Positions 17,036-26,216 of a DNA stretch of 64,000 nucleotides are shown in pieces. How positions within the stretch are numbered: position 1 is the stretch's first letter; each line of letters opens with the position of its first letter. This DNA is from Ramlibacter agri (GTDB taxonomy: Bacteria > Pseudomonadota > Gammaproteobacteria > Burkholderiales > Burkholderiaceae_C). Location: assembly GCF_012927085.1 (NCBI RefSeq), contig NZ_JABBFX010000001.1, positions 3,766,217 through 3,830,216 of the forward strand, read 5' to 3'. Position numbers and translations under genes: made by a program. The notes under the pieces are model-generated. The model was not told where the DNA came from. It saw only the letters and a list, made by a program, of their open reading frames with translations, and ran no database searches.

Positions 17036-18310
17036 TCACGGCCGCGTGAAGCGCGTGCCTGCGGGACGTCCTTCGACATGCAACTGCGCCACCACCTCCG
17101 CCGTCTGCGCCAGCAGCTTGCCCTTGCGCCACACCTTCAGGCGATTCGCCCGCAGCCGGATCGCCTCGACCACGTCGCGGGCCTGCAGCAGCACGAAGCT
17201 CGCATCGCAGCCCGGCGCGAGGCCGTAGCCCTGCAGGTGCATCACCTTCGCTGCATTCACCGTCACCGCGGCGAAGCAGGCGTGGATGCCCTTCTGGCTG
17301 GTCATCTGCGCCACGTGCAGGCCCATGTGCGCCACCTCCAGCATGTCGGCGCTGCCCATGCCGTACCAGGGATCCATCACGCAGTCGTGCCCGAAGGCGA
17401 CGTTGACGCCGGCGGCCAGCAGCTCCGGCACGCGCGTCATGCCGCGCCGCTTGGGGTAGCTGTCGTGCCGACCCTGCAAGGTGATGTTGATCAGCGGGTT
17501 GGCGATGACGCTGACGCCGCTCTCGGCGATCAACGGAATCAGCTTGCTGACGTAGTAGTTGTCCATGCTGTGCATGGAGGTGCAGTGGCTGCCGTTCACG
17601 CGGCCCTGCAGGCCCAGGCGCTGCGCCTCGAAGGCCAGGGTCTCGATGTGGCGCGATTGCGGGTCGTCCGTCTCGTCGCAATGCATGTCGACCAGCTTGC
17701 CGCGCTCCGCGGCGATCTCGCACAGGAGCTTCACGCTGTCCGCGCCCTGCGCCATGGTGCGCTCGAAGTGCGGGATGCCGCCGACGACGTCCACGCCCAG
17801 GTCCAGCGCGCGCAGCAGGCTCTGCACGCCGCCCTTGGTGCGCAGCACGCCGTCCTGCGGGAAGGCCACCAGCTGCAGGTCGAGGTAGGGCGCGACGCGC
17901 TTCTTCACCTCCAGCATCGCTTCCACCGGCAGCAGGCTCGGGTCGCTGGTGTCCACGTGGCTGCGGATCGCCAGCAGGCCGCGCGCGACCGCCCAGTCGC
18001 AGTAGGCCAGTGCGCGCGCGACCAGGTCCTCCGCTTTCAGCAGCGGCTTCAGCTCGCCCCACAGCGCGATGCCTTCCAGCAAGGTGCCGCTCTCGTTGAC
18101 CCGCGGCAGGCCGTAGCTGAGCGTCGCGTCCATGTGGAAGTGCGGGTCGCAGAAGGGCGGTGCCAGCAGCTGGCCGCCGGCATCGATGGTCTCCAGCGCG
18201 GGAGCATGCAGGCCAGGCGCGAGCTCCGCGATCTTGCCGCCTTGCACTGCGACGGACATGCCCGTGCGGCCATCGGGCAGGCTGGCGTTGGTGAGGAGCA
18301 GGTCGAGCAT
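17036..18310 (-). CDS. CodA-like cytosine deaminase family amidohydrolase
   Basis: A 424-residue amidohydrolase that closely follows the layout of E. coli CodA, which converts cytosine to uracil and ammonia. The metal ligands are present: H57 and H59 in DPHFHMD, H210 and E213 in HCDE, H242 in SHCTSMHS, and D309 in GHDC. The residue after that Asp, D314 in E. coli CodA where it lines the pyrimidine C5 side, is Cys310 here, which may change specificity. Other shared blocks are RSHVDTSD, LVAFPQDG, NPLINITLQGRHDSYPKRRG and DPWYGMG. It is the first gene of a minus-strand operon and lies next to a uracil-degrading operon, so uracil or a related oxo-pyrimidine is a plausible product. Confidence 0.87.
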   Translation of the reverse strand: MLDLLLTNASLPDGRTGMSVAVQGGKIAELAPGLHAPALETIDAGGQLLAPPFCDPHFHMDATLSYGLPRVNESGTLLEGIALWGELKPLLKAEDLVARALAYCDWAVARGLLAIRSHVDTSDPSLLPVEAMLEVKKRVAPYLDLQLVAFPQDGVLRTKGGVQSLLRALDLGVDVVGGIPHFERTMAQGADSVKLLCEIAAERGKLVDMHCDETDDPQSRHIETLAFEAQRLGLQGRVNGSHCTSMHSMDNYYVSKLIPLIAESGVSVIANPLINITLQGRHDSYPKRRGMTRVPELLAAGVNVAFGHDCVMDPWYGMGSADMLEVAHMGLHVAQMTSQKGIHACFAAVTVNAAKVMHLQGYGLAPGCDASFVLLQARDVVEAIRLRANRLKVWRKGKLLAQTAEVVAQLHVEGRPAGTRFTRP

Positions 18311-18401
18311 GTCCGATTTATAGCCTTTCCATGACCTCCAAGGTCATCGCCACGCGGCGAGCGGCCGCGAACAATGGCTCCATCGTCAACGAAAGGAGCC
18401 C

Positions 18402-18779
18402 ATGATGAACCTTCCCGCCATCGAACGCCTGGTCGACAGCCACCTGGCCGCCTATTGCGACGCCGACGCCGCCCGCCGCGCCAGCGCCATCCGCGCCGCC
18501 TGGAACGCCGACGGCAGCCTGGTCGACCCGCCGCTGGCCGCCCGCGGCCACCAGGGCATCTCGGACCAGGCCGCGACCTTGCTGTCGCAGTTTCCGCAGC
18601 ACCGCTTCGAGCGCAGCACCGCGGTGGATGCGCACCACGACTTCCTGCGCTATGGCTGGCGGCTGGTGAACGCCGATGGCGCGGCGGTGCTGGAGGGCGT
18701 CGACGTCGCGGAGCTGGACGTCGATGGCAAGCTCCTGCGTGTCGTCGGCTTCTTCGGCGCGCAGCCGGCGGCCGTCTAG
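18402..18779 (+). CDS. SnoaL-like small protein
   Basis: A 125-residue NTF2-fold (SnoaL-like) protein: IERLVDSHLAAYCDADAARRASAIRAAW, then SLVDPPLAARGHQGI and a sheet-rich C-terminal half. GAAAGGAG precedes ATGATG, so translation starts here. It is the only forward gene between two minus-strand operons, divergent from the CodA-like gene and overlapping the 3' end of the nucleoside permease by 4 nt. It does not resemble the other SnoaL-like gene closely enough to be a recent duplicate. Function unknown. Confidence 0.75.
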   Translation: MMNLPAIERLVDSHLAAYCDADAARRASAIRAAWNADGSLVDPPLAARGHQGISDQAATLLSQFPQHRFERSTAVDAHHDFLRYGWRLVNADGAAVLEGVDVAELDVDGKLLRVVGFFGAQPAAV

Positions 18780-19699
18780 CGCTCGCCCTTGCGATACGGC
18801 TTCATCAAGGCCTGCGGATAGGCCGCCCGCCGCGCAACGAGCACCAGCGCCAGGATCGACAAGGCATACGGCAGCATCAGGTACACCTGGTACGGGAGCA
18901 CCGCCGCGCCGGACTGCTGCAGCCGCAGTTGCAATGCGTCGAAGAAGGCGAACAGCAGCGCCCCGGCCAAGGCCTTGCCGGGGCGCCAGCTGGCGAACAC
19001 CACCAGCGCCACGCAGATCCAGCCACGCCCGTTGACCATGTTGAAGAAGAAGGCGTCGAAGGCCGACAAGGTCAGGAAGGCGCCGGCCACGCCCATCAAG
19101 GCCGAGCCCGCGATCACCGCGCCGCTGCGCGCCGCCAGCACCGACACGCCCTGGCTCTCCGCGGCCTGCGGGTTCTCGCCCACCATGCGCAGGGCCAGGC
19201 CGGCGGGCGTGCGATAGAGCAGCCACGCGACCACCGGCACGAGCAGCAGGGCCAGCAAGGTCAGCGGCGTCTGCGCCGACAGGATGGGGATGCCGAGTCC
19301 CTCCATCGGCGCGAAGGGCTTCACCGTCGGCGGCGTGTTCACCTTGGGAAAGCTCACGCGATACGCGTAGGAGCTGAGCGAGGTCGCCAGCAGCGTGATG
19401 CCGATCCCCGACACGTGCTGTGACAGCGCCAGCCCCACGGTCAGGAATGCGTGCAAGGCGCCGAACACCGCGCCGGTGCCGGCCGCCACCGCCACGCCGG
19501 CCCACAAGGGCCAGCCCGCGTACACCGCCAGCCAGCCGGTGAAGGCGCCCGCGACCATGATGCCTTCGATGCCCAGGTTCAGCACGCCGGCGCGCTCGCA
19601 CAGCAGCACGCCCAAGGTGCCGAAGATCAGGGGCGTGGCGATGCGCAGCACCGCGATCCACAGCGCCTGGTTGGCCAGCAGCTCCAGCAGGGCCTGCAT
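18776..19699 (-). CDS. Nucleoside ABC importer permease 2 (YufQ/NupC type)
   Basis: A 307-residue BPD_transp_2 permease with about eight to nine membrane spans. LCERAGVLNLGIEGIMVAGAF near residues 30-50 is the family signature that recurs in BMP-linked nucleoside importers. The ATG overlaps the upstream permease stop by one base. It is the final gene of the long uracil/nucleoside operon. Confidence 0.9.
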   Translation of the reverse strand: MQALLELLANQALWIAVLRIATPLIFGTLGVLLCERAGVLNLGIEGIMVAGAFTGWLAVYAGWPLWAGVAVAAGTGAVFGALHAFLTVGLALSQHVSGIGITLLATSLSSYAYRVSFPKVNTPPTVKPFAPMEGLGIPILSAQTPLTLLALLLVPVVAWLLYRTPAGLALRMVGENPQAAESQGVSVLAARSGAVIAGSALMGVAGAFLTLSAFDAFFFNMVNGRGWICVALVVFASWRPGKALAGALLFAFFDALQLRLQQSGAAVLPYQVYLMLPYALSILALVLVARRAAYPQALMKPYRKGER

Positions 19700-20763
19700 C
19701 AGCGCCACCGCAAGCGATATTGCGCGAGCAGCGTCGCCACCAGCACCGCGATCAGCGAGGCCGAGACGATGACGTCGGCGATATAGGTCGGCACGCCGAT
19801 CACGCGGCTCATGCTGTCCGCGCCCACCAGCACGCCGGCCACGAACACCGCGGCCGCCAGCAGCGCCAGTGGATGCAGGCCCGCCAGCATCGCGATGACG
19901 ATGCCGCTGTAGCCGTAGCCGGGCGACATGTCGAGCGTCACATAGCCGGTGCGCCCGGCCACCTCGATGGCGCCCGCCAGCCCGGCGAGTCCGCCGGAGA
20001 CGATGGCGACGCCGGCCAGGGTGCGCAGCGGCGGCACGCCAGCGAAGGCGGCGGCGCGCGGGTTCGCCCCGAGCGCGCGCAGGTCGAAGCCGAACACGGT
20101 GTACTTGAACACGGCCCACAGCAGCACGGCCAGCCCGCAAGCGAGCAGCAGCCCGCTGTGCACCCGCGTGCCTTGCACCAGCTTCGATAGCTCCAGCCCT
20201 TGCTGCAGCGCGACGCTTTGCGGCCAGCCCATGGCGCCGGGATCCTTCATCGGTCCATCCAGCAGCGCGGACACGGCCAGCAGCACGATGAAATTGAGCA
20301 GCAGGGTCGTGACCACCTCGTCGACGCCGAGCCGTGCCTTCAGCAGCGCGGGCCCGAGCAGGAGCAGGGCGCCGGCCAGCGCCGCGGCGAGGAACATCAA
20401 GGGAAGAAGCAGGGCGGATGGCAGGTCGAAGCCGGTACCGCCATGCAGCCCGCCCACGGCGACTGCGGCGAGCGCGCCGGCATAGAGCTGGCCTTCGGCG
20501 CCGATGTTGAACAGGCGGGCCCTGAAGGCAACGGCTGCGGCCAGGCCGGTAAGGATCAGGGGCGTGGCGCGCGTCAGCGTTTCGGTCCAGGCGAAGAGCG
20601 AGCCGAAGCCGCCTTTCACGAGCGCCGCCCACGTCGGCGCGACGGGTGCGCCGGCCCAGAGGACGAGGAGGGAGCTGACGAGGAGGGTGAAGGCGATGGC
20701 GCCGATGGGAGCAAGGGTGAGTGCAAGGGGGGAGATGGCCGGACGCTTTTCGAGGCGCATCAT
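19699..20763 (-). CDS. Nucleoside ABC importer permease 1 (YufP/NupB type)
   Basis: A 354-residue membrane protein. FRARLFNIGAEGQLYAGALAA is the matching signature for the first permease of nucleoside importers, and GVDEVVTTLLLNFI follows it, as in YufP homologues. It overlaps the ATPase by 4 nt (ATGA) and the second permease by one base; the two permeases should form the heterodimeric channel. Confidence 0.9.
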   Translation of the reverse strand: MMRLEKRPAISPLALTLAPIGAIAFTLLVSSLLVLWAGAPVAPTWAALVKGGFGSLFAWTETLTRATPLILTGLAAAVAFRARLFNIGAEGQLYAGALAAVAVGGLHGGTGFDLPSALLLPLMFLAAALAGALLLLGPALLKARLGVDEVVTTLLLNFIVLLAVSALLDGPMKDPGAMGWPQSVALQQGLELSKLVQGTRVHSGLLLACGLAVLLWAVFKYTVFGFDLRALGANPRAAAFAGVPPLRTLAGVAIVSGGLAGLAGAIEVAGRTGYVTLDMSPGYGYSGIVIAMLAGLHPLALLAAAVFVAGVLVGADSMSRVIGVPTYIADVIVSASLIAVLVATLLAQYRLRWR

Positions 20764-22283
20764 CTGGCTCCTGCCATGGCGAGGCCGATCTGTTCGCGGG
20801 TCCAGCCGCTGGCCGGCAGGGCCGGCGTGAGATTGCCTGCGTGCATCACTGCGATGCGGTCGCCCAGCGCCAGCACCTCGTCGAGGTCGTCGGAGATCAG
20901 CAGCACGGCGGCGCCGGCGTCGCGCGCGGCCAGCAATTGCTGCTGCACGTAGGCGACGGCGCCGACGTCGAGACCCCAGGTCGGCTGGTGCGCGACGATC
21001 AGCCGCGGCGCGCCGCCTTCGGGCGACAGCAGCGCGCGGCCGAGGATCAGCTTCTGCATGTTGCCGCCTGAGAGGGCGCGCGCGGGCACGTCCAGCCCGC
21101 CGCCGCGCACATCGAAGGCGCGTTCGATCGCCAGGGCATGGGCCCGCGCAGCTGCGCGCCGCACCAGCGGTCCGCGGCGGAACGCGCGGCTGCGCAGGCG
21201 CTCCGCCACCGCGTTCTCCCACACCGGCAAGTCGCCGACGACGCCGGTGCCATGGCGGTCTTCCGGGATGCGCGCCACGCCCTTGCGCACCAGCCACGCC
21301 GGGTCGGCTGCCAGCGGCGAACCGCCCAAGGTGACGCTTCCCGACACGGCCGGACGCATGCCACAAAGCAGTTCGGCCAACGCGAGCTGCCCATTGCCGG
21401 AGACACCCGCGATCGCCGTGATCTCGCCCGCGCGCAGTTGCAGCGACGCATCCACCAGGCGCTCGCGTCCCGCGCCGGTACCCACGTTCTCCAGCCCACA
21501 CACCACCGGCCGCGCAGCCACCGTGGAAGGCCGCGCCTGTGGCAATGCCACGTCCTGGCCCACCATCCAGCGCGCCAGTTCGGCCGGCTGCGTGTCCGTC
21601 GTCTTCGCCTCGGCCACCACGCGCCCGGCGCGCAGCACCACGACACGCAGCGCCACCCGCATCACTTCGGCCAGCTTGTGCGTGATGAAGATGATGGACA
21701 GGCCTTGCGCCACCATGTCGGCCAGGGTGCGGAACAGTGCCTCGCTTTCCTGTGGCGTCAGCACCGCCGTCGGCTCGTCCAGGATCAGGATGCGCGCACC
21801 GCGATACAGGGCCTTGAGGATCTCGACGCGCTGGCGTTCGCCCACCGACAGGGCGCCCACCATCGCATCCGGCGCCACCGCCAGCCCGAAACGTTGCGCC
21901 ACGGCGAGCAGCTTCGCACGCGCCTCGGCGCGTCGTGTGAAAGGACGCCAGAAGGGTTCGGTGCCCAGCACCACGTTCTCGAGCACCGTCAGGTTGTCGG
22001 CCAGCGTGAAATGCTGGTGCGCCATGCCGATGCCCGCGGCCAGCGCGGCGCGCGGCTGCCCCAGCGGCAGCTCGCGGCCGAACACCTCGATGCGTCCTGC
22101 GTCGGGCGTGTAGTGCCCGAACAGGATGGAGACCAGGGTGGATTTGCCGGCGCCGTTCTCGCCCAGCAGGCCCAGCACCTCGCCGGCGGCCAGCTGCAGC
22201 GAGATGCCGTCGTTGGCCAGCACCGGGCCGAAGCGCTTCGCGATGCGCTCCATCCGCAGCACCGGGGCTGCGGCTACTTCCAT
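20760..22283 (-). CDS. Nucleoside ABC importer, double ATP-binding protein (YufO/NupA type)
   Basis: A 507-residue protein with two ABC domains. The first has Walker A GENGAGKST, signature LSVGERQRVEILKAL and Walker B LILDEPTAVLTPQE. The second starts near residue 265 and has a degenerate P-loop, GVSGNGQLALAEL, with ALSGGNMQKLILGRAL later, as is normal for this class. The best start is ATG 22283, which overlaps the nucleosidase 3' end by 10 nt. It energises the two permeases downstream. Confidence 0.9.
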   Translation of the reverse strand: MEVAAAPVLRMERIAKRFGPVLANDGISLQLAAGEVLGLLGENGAGKSTLVSILFGHYTPDAGRIEVFGRELPLGQPRAALAAGIGMAHQHFTLADNLTVLENVVLGTEPFWRPFTRRAEARAKLLAVAQRFGLAVAPDAMVGALSVGERQRVEILKALYRGARILILDEPTAVLTPQESEALFRTLADMVAQGLSIIFITHKLAEVMRVALRVVVLRAGRVVAEAKTTDTQPAELARWMVGQDVALPQARPSTVAARPVVCGLENVGTGAGRERLVDASLQLRAGEITAIAGVSGNGQLALAELLCGMRPAVSGSVTLGGSPLAADPAWLVRKGVARIPEDRHGTGVVGDLPVWENAVAERLRSRAFRRGPLVRRAAARAHALAIERAFDVRGGGLDVPARALSGGNMQKLILGRALLSPEGGAPRLIVAHQPTWGLDVGAVAYVQQQLLAARDAGAAVLLISDDLDEVLALGDRIAVMHAGNLTPALPASGWTREQIGLAMAGAR

Positions 22284-23188
22284 GCGGCGAGGAAGGCCAG
22301 CAGCACGTTGGCCGAGTTGTCCGCGGCGATCTTGAAAAAGGTGCCGATCTCGTTCTCGCCTTCGCCGCCACCGGCCAGGTCCGACAGCGAACGGAAGGCG
22401 ATGAAGGGCACGCCGTTGGCATAGGCCACCTGCGCCATCGCCGCCGTCTCCATGTCCAGCACGTTGGCCTCGAACGTCTTGAAGGCGTATTCGCGCAACG
22501 AAGCGTTGTCGACGAAGGCCTGGCCCGACACGCCGTTGCCGCCCACCACCAGCTGCGGCTGGTGCCCCAGGCATTTCTGCTCCGTGTCGCAGCGGCCCAG
22601 CGGCACGTCCTTCATCCGGCCGGCGATGGCCAGCAGGCCCGGATCGGCGTCGAACCAGAACTTGTGCTCGGCCTCGCTGCGCCCGGTGGAGCGCACCTCC
22701 ACCTTCTGCGGGAAGAACATGCCGAAGTTGGGAACGGTCGCATCCTTCGCCCAGCCCGGCACCAGGTAGCGGCCCGGCGCGACTTCGCGCGCCGCGATCA
22801 CTTCCAGGTACTGGCCCCAGCGCTGCGCCGCCGTGACGTCGCCGATGTGCAGGCCCGGGTTGACGCCGCCCGCGATGCCGCTGACCACGATGTGCGTCAC
22901 CTTGAAGCGGTCCAGCGCGAGCTGGGTGGTCATCGCGGCATTGGTCATGCTGATGCCGCTCAGGAACAGCACCACCGGCTTGCCCTGCAAGGTGCCGGTG
23001 GTGAACTCCACGCCGTTGGCGCTGAACTTCTGCGGCTGCTGCACCTTCGACAGCAGCAGCGACAGCTCGGGCTGGAAGGCGGAGATCACCGCGATGCGCG
23101 GGGTCTCGTCCAGGGCGGGCGCCGCGGAAGCGAGGAGGGTTGCCAGGGCGAGCCCGCCCGCGAGCAGGCAGCGGAGCAGCTTGCGCAT
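22274..23188 (-). CDS. Exported nucleoside phosphorylase/nucleosidase family protein
   Basis: A 304-residue PNP_UDP-family protein with a Sec signal peptide (KLLRCLLAGGLALATLLASAAPA, cleavage near residue 24). Family features include the VVSGIAGGVNPGLHIGDV segment, VLDMETAAMAQVAYANGVPFIAFRSLSDLA with the Glu-x-x-x purine/ribose contacts, and a C-terminal helix. Most family members are cytoplasmic, so an exported form is unusual and suggests cleavage of nucleosides in the periplasm. It lies 4 nt after the BMP binding protein and before the importer ATPase. Whether it uses phosphate or water cannot be decided from sequence. Confidence 0.83.
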   Translation of the reverse strand: MRKLLRCLLAGGLALATLLASAAPALDETPRIAVISAFQPELSLLLSKVQQPQKFSANGVEFTTGTLQGKPVVLFLSGISMTNAAMTTQLALDRFKVTHIVVSGIAGGVNPGLHIGDVTAAQRWGQYLEVIAAREVAPGRYLVPGWAKDATVPNFGMFFPQKVEVRSTGRSEAEHKFWFDADPGLLAIAGRMKDVPLGRCDTEQKCLGHQPQLVVGGNGVSGQAFVDNASLREYAFKTFEANVLDMETAAMAQVAYANGVPFIAFRSLSDLAGGGEGENEIGTFFKIAADNSANVLLAFLAAWK

Positions 23189-23192
23189 CGCC

Positions 23193-24188
23193 TTACTTCG
23201 CCGAGGACTTGGGCTGGCTGTCGTTCACCGGCACGGTGAACTTGCCGTCGCGGATGGCCTGTTCCCTGGCCTTGACCTTGGCGACGACCTCCGGCGGCAC
23301 CTTCTTCTCGAAGCTGCCCAGCGGAGCCAGTTCGCTGCCCTTGTGCTTCATCATCGAGTACTGGCCATAGTCTTCGGCGGTGAACTTGCCGTCCTTCACC
23401 TTCTTCAGCGCCAGGTCGATGGTCGGCTCCATGTTCCACAGGGCCGAGGCGACGACGGTGTCGGGGTACTTGTCCTGCGTGTTGATCACGTTGCCGACGG
23501 CGAGCTTGCTGCGCTCCTTGGCGGCGTCCGACACGCCGAAGCGCTCGGCATACAGCAGGTCCGCGCCCTGGTCGATCATGGCGAAGGCCGCTTCCTTGGC
23601 CTTGGGCGGATCGAACCAGCTGTTGATGAAGGTGACGGTGAATTCCACCTTGGGGTTGGTTTCCTTCGCGCCGGCCATGAACGCGTGCATCAGGCGGTTG
23701 ACCTCGGGAATGGGGAAGCCGCCGACCATGCCGATCCGGTTCGACTTGGTCATGCCGCCGGCGATCATGCCCGTGAGGTAGGCCGGCTCCTGGATGTAGT
23801 TGTCGAACACGCTGAAGTTGGGCGCCTGCGGCTTGCCCGAGCTGCCCATGAGGAAGGCGGTCTTGGGGAAGTCCTTGGCCACCTTGCGCGCCGCGGCTTC
23901 GACGGCGAAGGACTCGCCGACGATCAGCTGGTTGCCGGCGGTGGCGTACTCGCGCAGCACCCGCTCGTAGTCGGCGTTGGCCACGTTCTCGCTGGCCTTG
24001 TACTCGATCTCGCCGCGCGCCTCCGCCGCCTTCAGCGCCTTGTGGATGCGGCTCACCCACTGCTGCTCGAAGGGGACGGTGTAGACGGCGGCGACCTTGG
24101 TCTTCGCCTGGGCGTGGCTGAAGCCCGGTGCGGCAGCGGCCAGGGCGGCCGCGGCCAGCGCCATCAGGTGACGGCGGGTGCAATGCAT
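23193..24188 (-). CDS. BMP-family nucleoside-type substrate-binding protein
   Basis: A 331-residue basic-membrane-protein (Bmp/PnrA/YufN) family binding protein. RRHLMALAAAALAAAAPGFSHAQA is the signal peptide; VAAVYTVPFEQQWVSRIHKAL opens the mature domain, and AYLTGMIAGGMTKSNRIGMVGGFPIPEV is a typical BMP block. AAGGAGA before ATG 24188 fixes the start; the longer form upstream is not used. BMP proteins characterised so far mostly bind nucleosides or bases, matching the uracil enzymes encoded upstream and the nucleosidase downstream. Confidence 0.88.
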   Translation of the reverse strand: MHCTRRHLMALAAAALAAAAPGFSHAQAKTKVAAVYTVPFEQQWVSRIHKALKAAEARGEIEYKASENVANADYERVLREYATAGNQLIVGESFAVEAAARKVAKDFPKTAFLMGSSGKPQAPNFSVFDNYIQEPAYLTGMIAGGMTKSNRIGMVGGFPIPEVNRLMHAFMAGAKETNPKVEFTVTFINSWFDPPKAKEAAFAMIDQGADLLYAERFGVSDAAKERSKLAVGNVINTQDKYPDTVVASALWNMEPTIDLALKKVKDGKFTAEDYGQYSMMKHKGSELAPLGSFEKKVPPEVVAKVKAREQAIRDGKFTVPVNDSQPKSSAK

Positions 24189-24293
24189 GGCTCTTCTCCT
24201 TGCGTGATCGGTCGGCAAACCGGTGCAAGCGTCGTGCCAGGCGGCGGAAACGTCAAGCGGGAAGGCGAGGGGAGCCGCTGCCCGCAACCCCGC

Positions 24294-24929
<636 letters not shown>

Positions 24930-24953
24930 GATCGTTGTTCTCAGGTTCGTGTT

Positions 24954-26216
24954 CTAGAAGACGGTGCCATCGCTGGCCACCTGCAGCGGCGGCAGGCCGC
25001 CGCGCCGCTGCTGCGCCAGCGCCCGGCCGGCGGCCCAGCTGCCGCCTTCCAGCACGCAGGCCAGCGGGAAGCGCTGTTCGTCGAGGTGCAATTGCTTGCG
25101 CGCCGCGCGCGCGACCTCGTCCATCAGCGCCACGGTCAGGGCCCGCCATTCGACGATGATCTCGTCGCCGGGCTGCCACAGCTCGCCGGCGGCCGCTTCG
25201 TCGCGCAGGCGCAGCAAGCCGGAGTCGAGCACCAGCCCGCCGTTGCGGTATTCGGGCAGGGCCGTCAGCGCCTCGACGCCGCGCACCTGCACGCCGGCCC
25301 AGGCAAAGGGCTCCAGCAGCGAATAGGTGAGCCACTGCGACAGCTTGTGGAAGGGCACCCAGCCGTCGCTGAGGCCGTCGCCGCGCACGGCCGCATGCCG
25401 CCAGCAATCGCCCAGCGGGATGTTGCCGATGGAGTTGCCCGAAGGCCAGATGCCGGAGCAGCTGGCAAGGACCTGCGACAGGATGTCGTGCGCCGCGACG
25501 TCCGCCGTCGGCGGCACGGCCGGGCCCAGCGGCGAGATGATGACGTCGAAGATGCCGGCAGGCCGCACTTCCTCGTCGCCGAAGATCTCCGGCTGGTCGG
25601 CCATCGCCTCGCCCAGGCGGCGCAGCAGCACGGCACGGCTTTCCAGGCCCACCAGCGGGTTGGCCTCGCTGACCTGGAAGGCGCTGGCGAGGTGGTCGGT
25701 AACCAGCCCGCGCAGGCCGTCGGCATCGGCTTGCAGCGGCCGGGCCTTGTTGCTGGAGAACAGGCCGCTGGTGAAGGCATGGAAGCTGGCGACGCCCAGG
25801 CCTTCGGAGCGGGTGAAGGTCTGGCCCGTGGCCGGCTCGACGTATTTCCAGTCGGGGCCAGCGCCGCCATCGAGCAGCACGCTGACGAAGGCGAGGTCGA
25901 TCAGCGCGTGGGCGCGCTCCACCGGAGGCAAGGGCGCCAGCAGGCGATCGAGCTGCGCCTTGCGGTCGACGCCGCCCGCTTCGAAGTGGCGCCAGCGGCT
26001 GTGGAAGGGCACGTGCAGCTTGGGATAGCGTTGCCGCGTGCTGTCCGCAACCTCGCGTGCCGCGGTGTCCAGGAAGCCTTCGTCCAGGACGAACCACTTG
26101 CTCTCGCCGGCGCGCACGCGCTGCAGCAGCTGCTTGCAGCGGTCGCGGATGACGGGCGTGGTGCGTAGTTGCTCGGCCGCCTGCTGCGCCGCATCCGATT
26201 CCCAGGGAGCGGTCAT
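24954..26216 (-). CDS. URC4/Urg3-family protein (DUF1688), uracil catabolism
   Basis: A 420-residue DUF1688 protein, the family of yeast URC4 and fission-yeast urg3. Recognisable blocks include LRTTPVIRDRCKQLL, GVASFHAFTSGLFSS, ANPLVGLESRAVLLRRLG and EYRNGGLVLDSGLL. Genetic work in yeast places URC4 in a route that breaks uracil down through UMP-level intermediates with URC1 and URC6; the enzyme reaction has, as far as I recall, not been firmly established. The ATG overlaps the URC1-like gene by 4 nt, so the two are coupled. It was recognised from context and family memory, hence slightly lower confidence. Confidence 0.82.
   Translation of the reverse strand: MTAPWESDAAQQAAEQLRTTPVIRDRCKQLLQRVRAGESKWFVLDEGFLDTAAREVADSTRQRYPKLHVPFHSRWRHFEAGGVDRKAQLDRLLAPLPPVERAHALIDLAFVSVLLDGGAGPDWKYVEPATGQTFTRSEGLGVASFHAFTSGLFSSNKARPLQADADGLRGLVTDHLASAFQVSEANPLVGLESRAVLLRRLGEAMADQPEIFGDEEVRPAGIFDVIISPLGPAVPPTADVAAHDILSQVLASCSGIWPSGNSIGNIPLGDCWRHAAVRGDGLSDGWVPFHKLSQWLTYSLLEPFAWAGVQVRGVEALTALPEYRNGGLVLDSGLLRLRDEAAAGELWQPGDEIIVEWRALTVALMDEVARAARKQLHLDEQRFPLACVLEGGSWAAGRALAQQRRGGLPPLQVASDGTVF

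Noticed and set aside
16561..17079. Longer form of the SnoaL-like gene starting inside the CodA-like gene.
   Set aside because: The first 36 residues do not fit the fold and overlap the upstream gene by 44 bases; the ATG at 16971 matches the family start.
24189..24287. N-terminal extension of the BMP binding protein.
   Set aside because: A good Shine-Dalgarno site and signal peptide place the start at 24188; the extension has no signal-like or family features.
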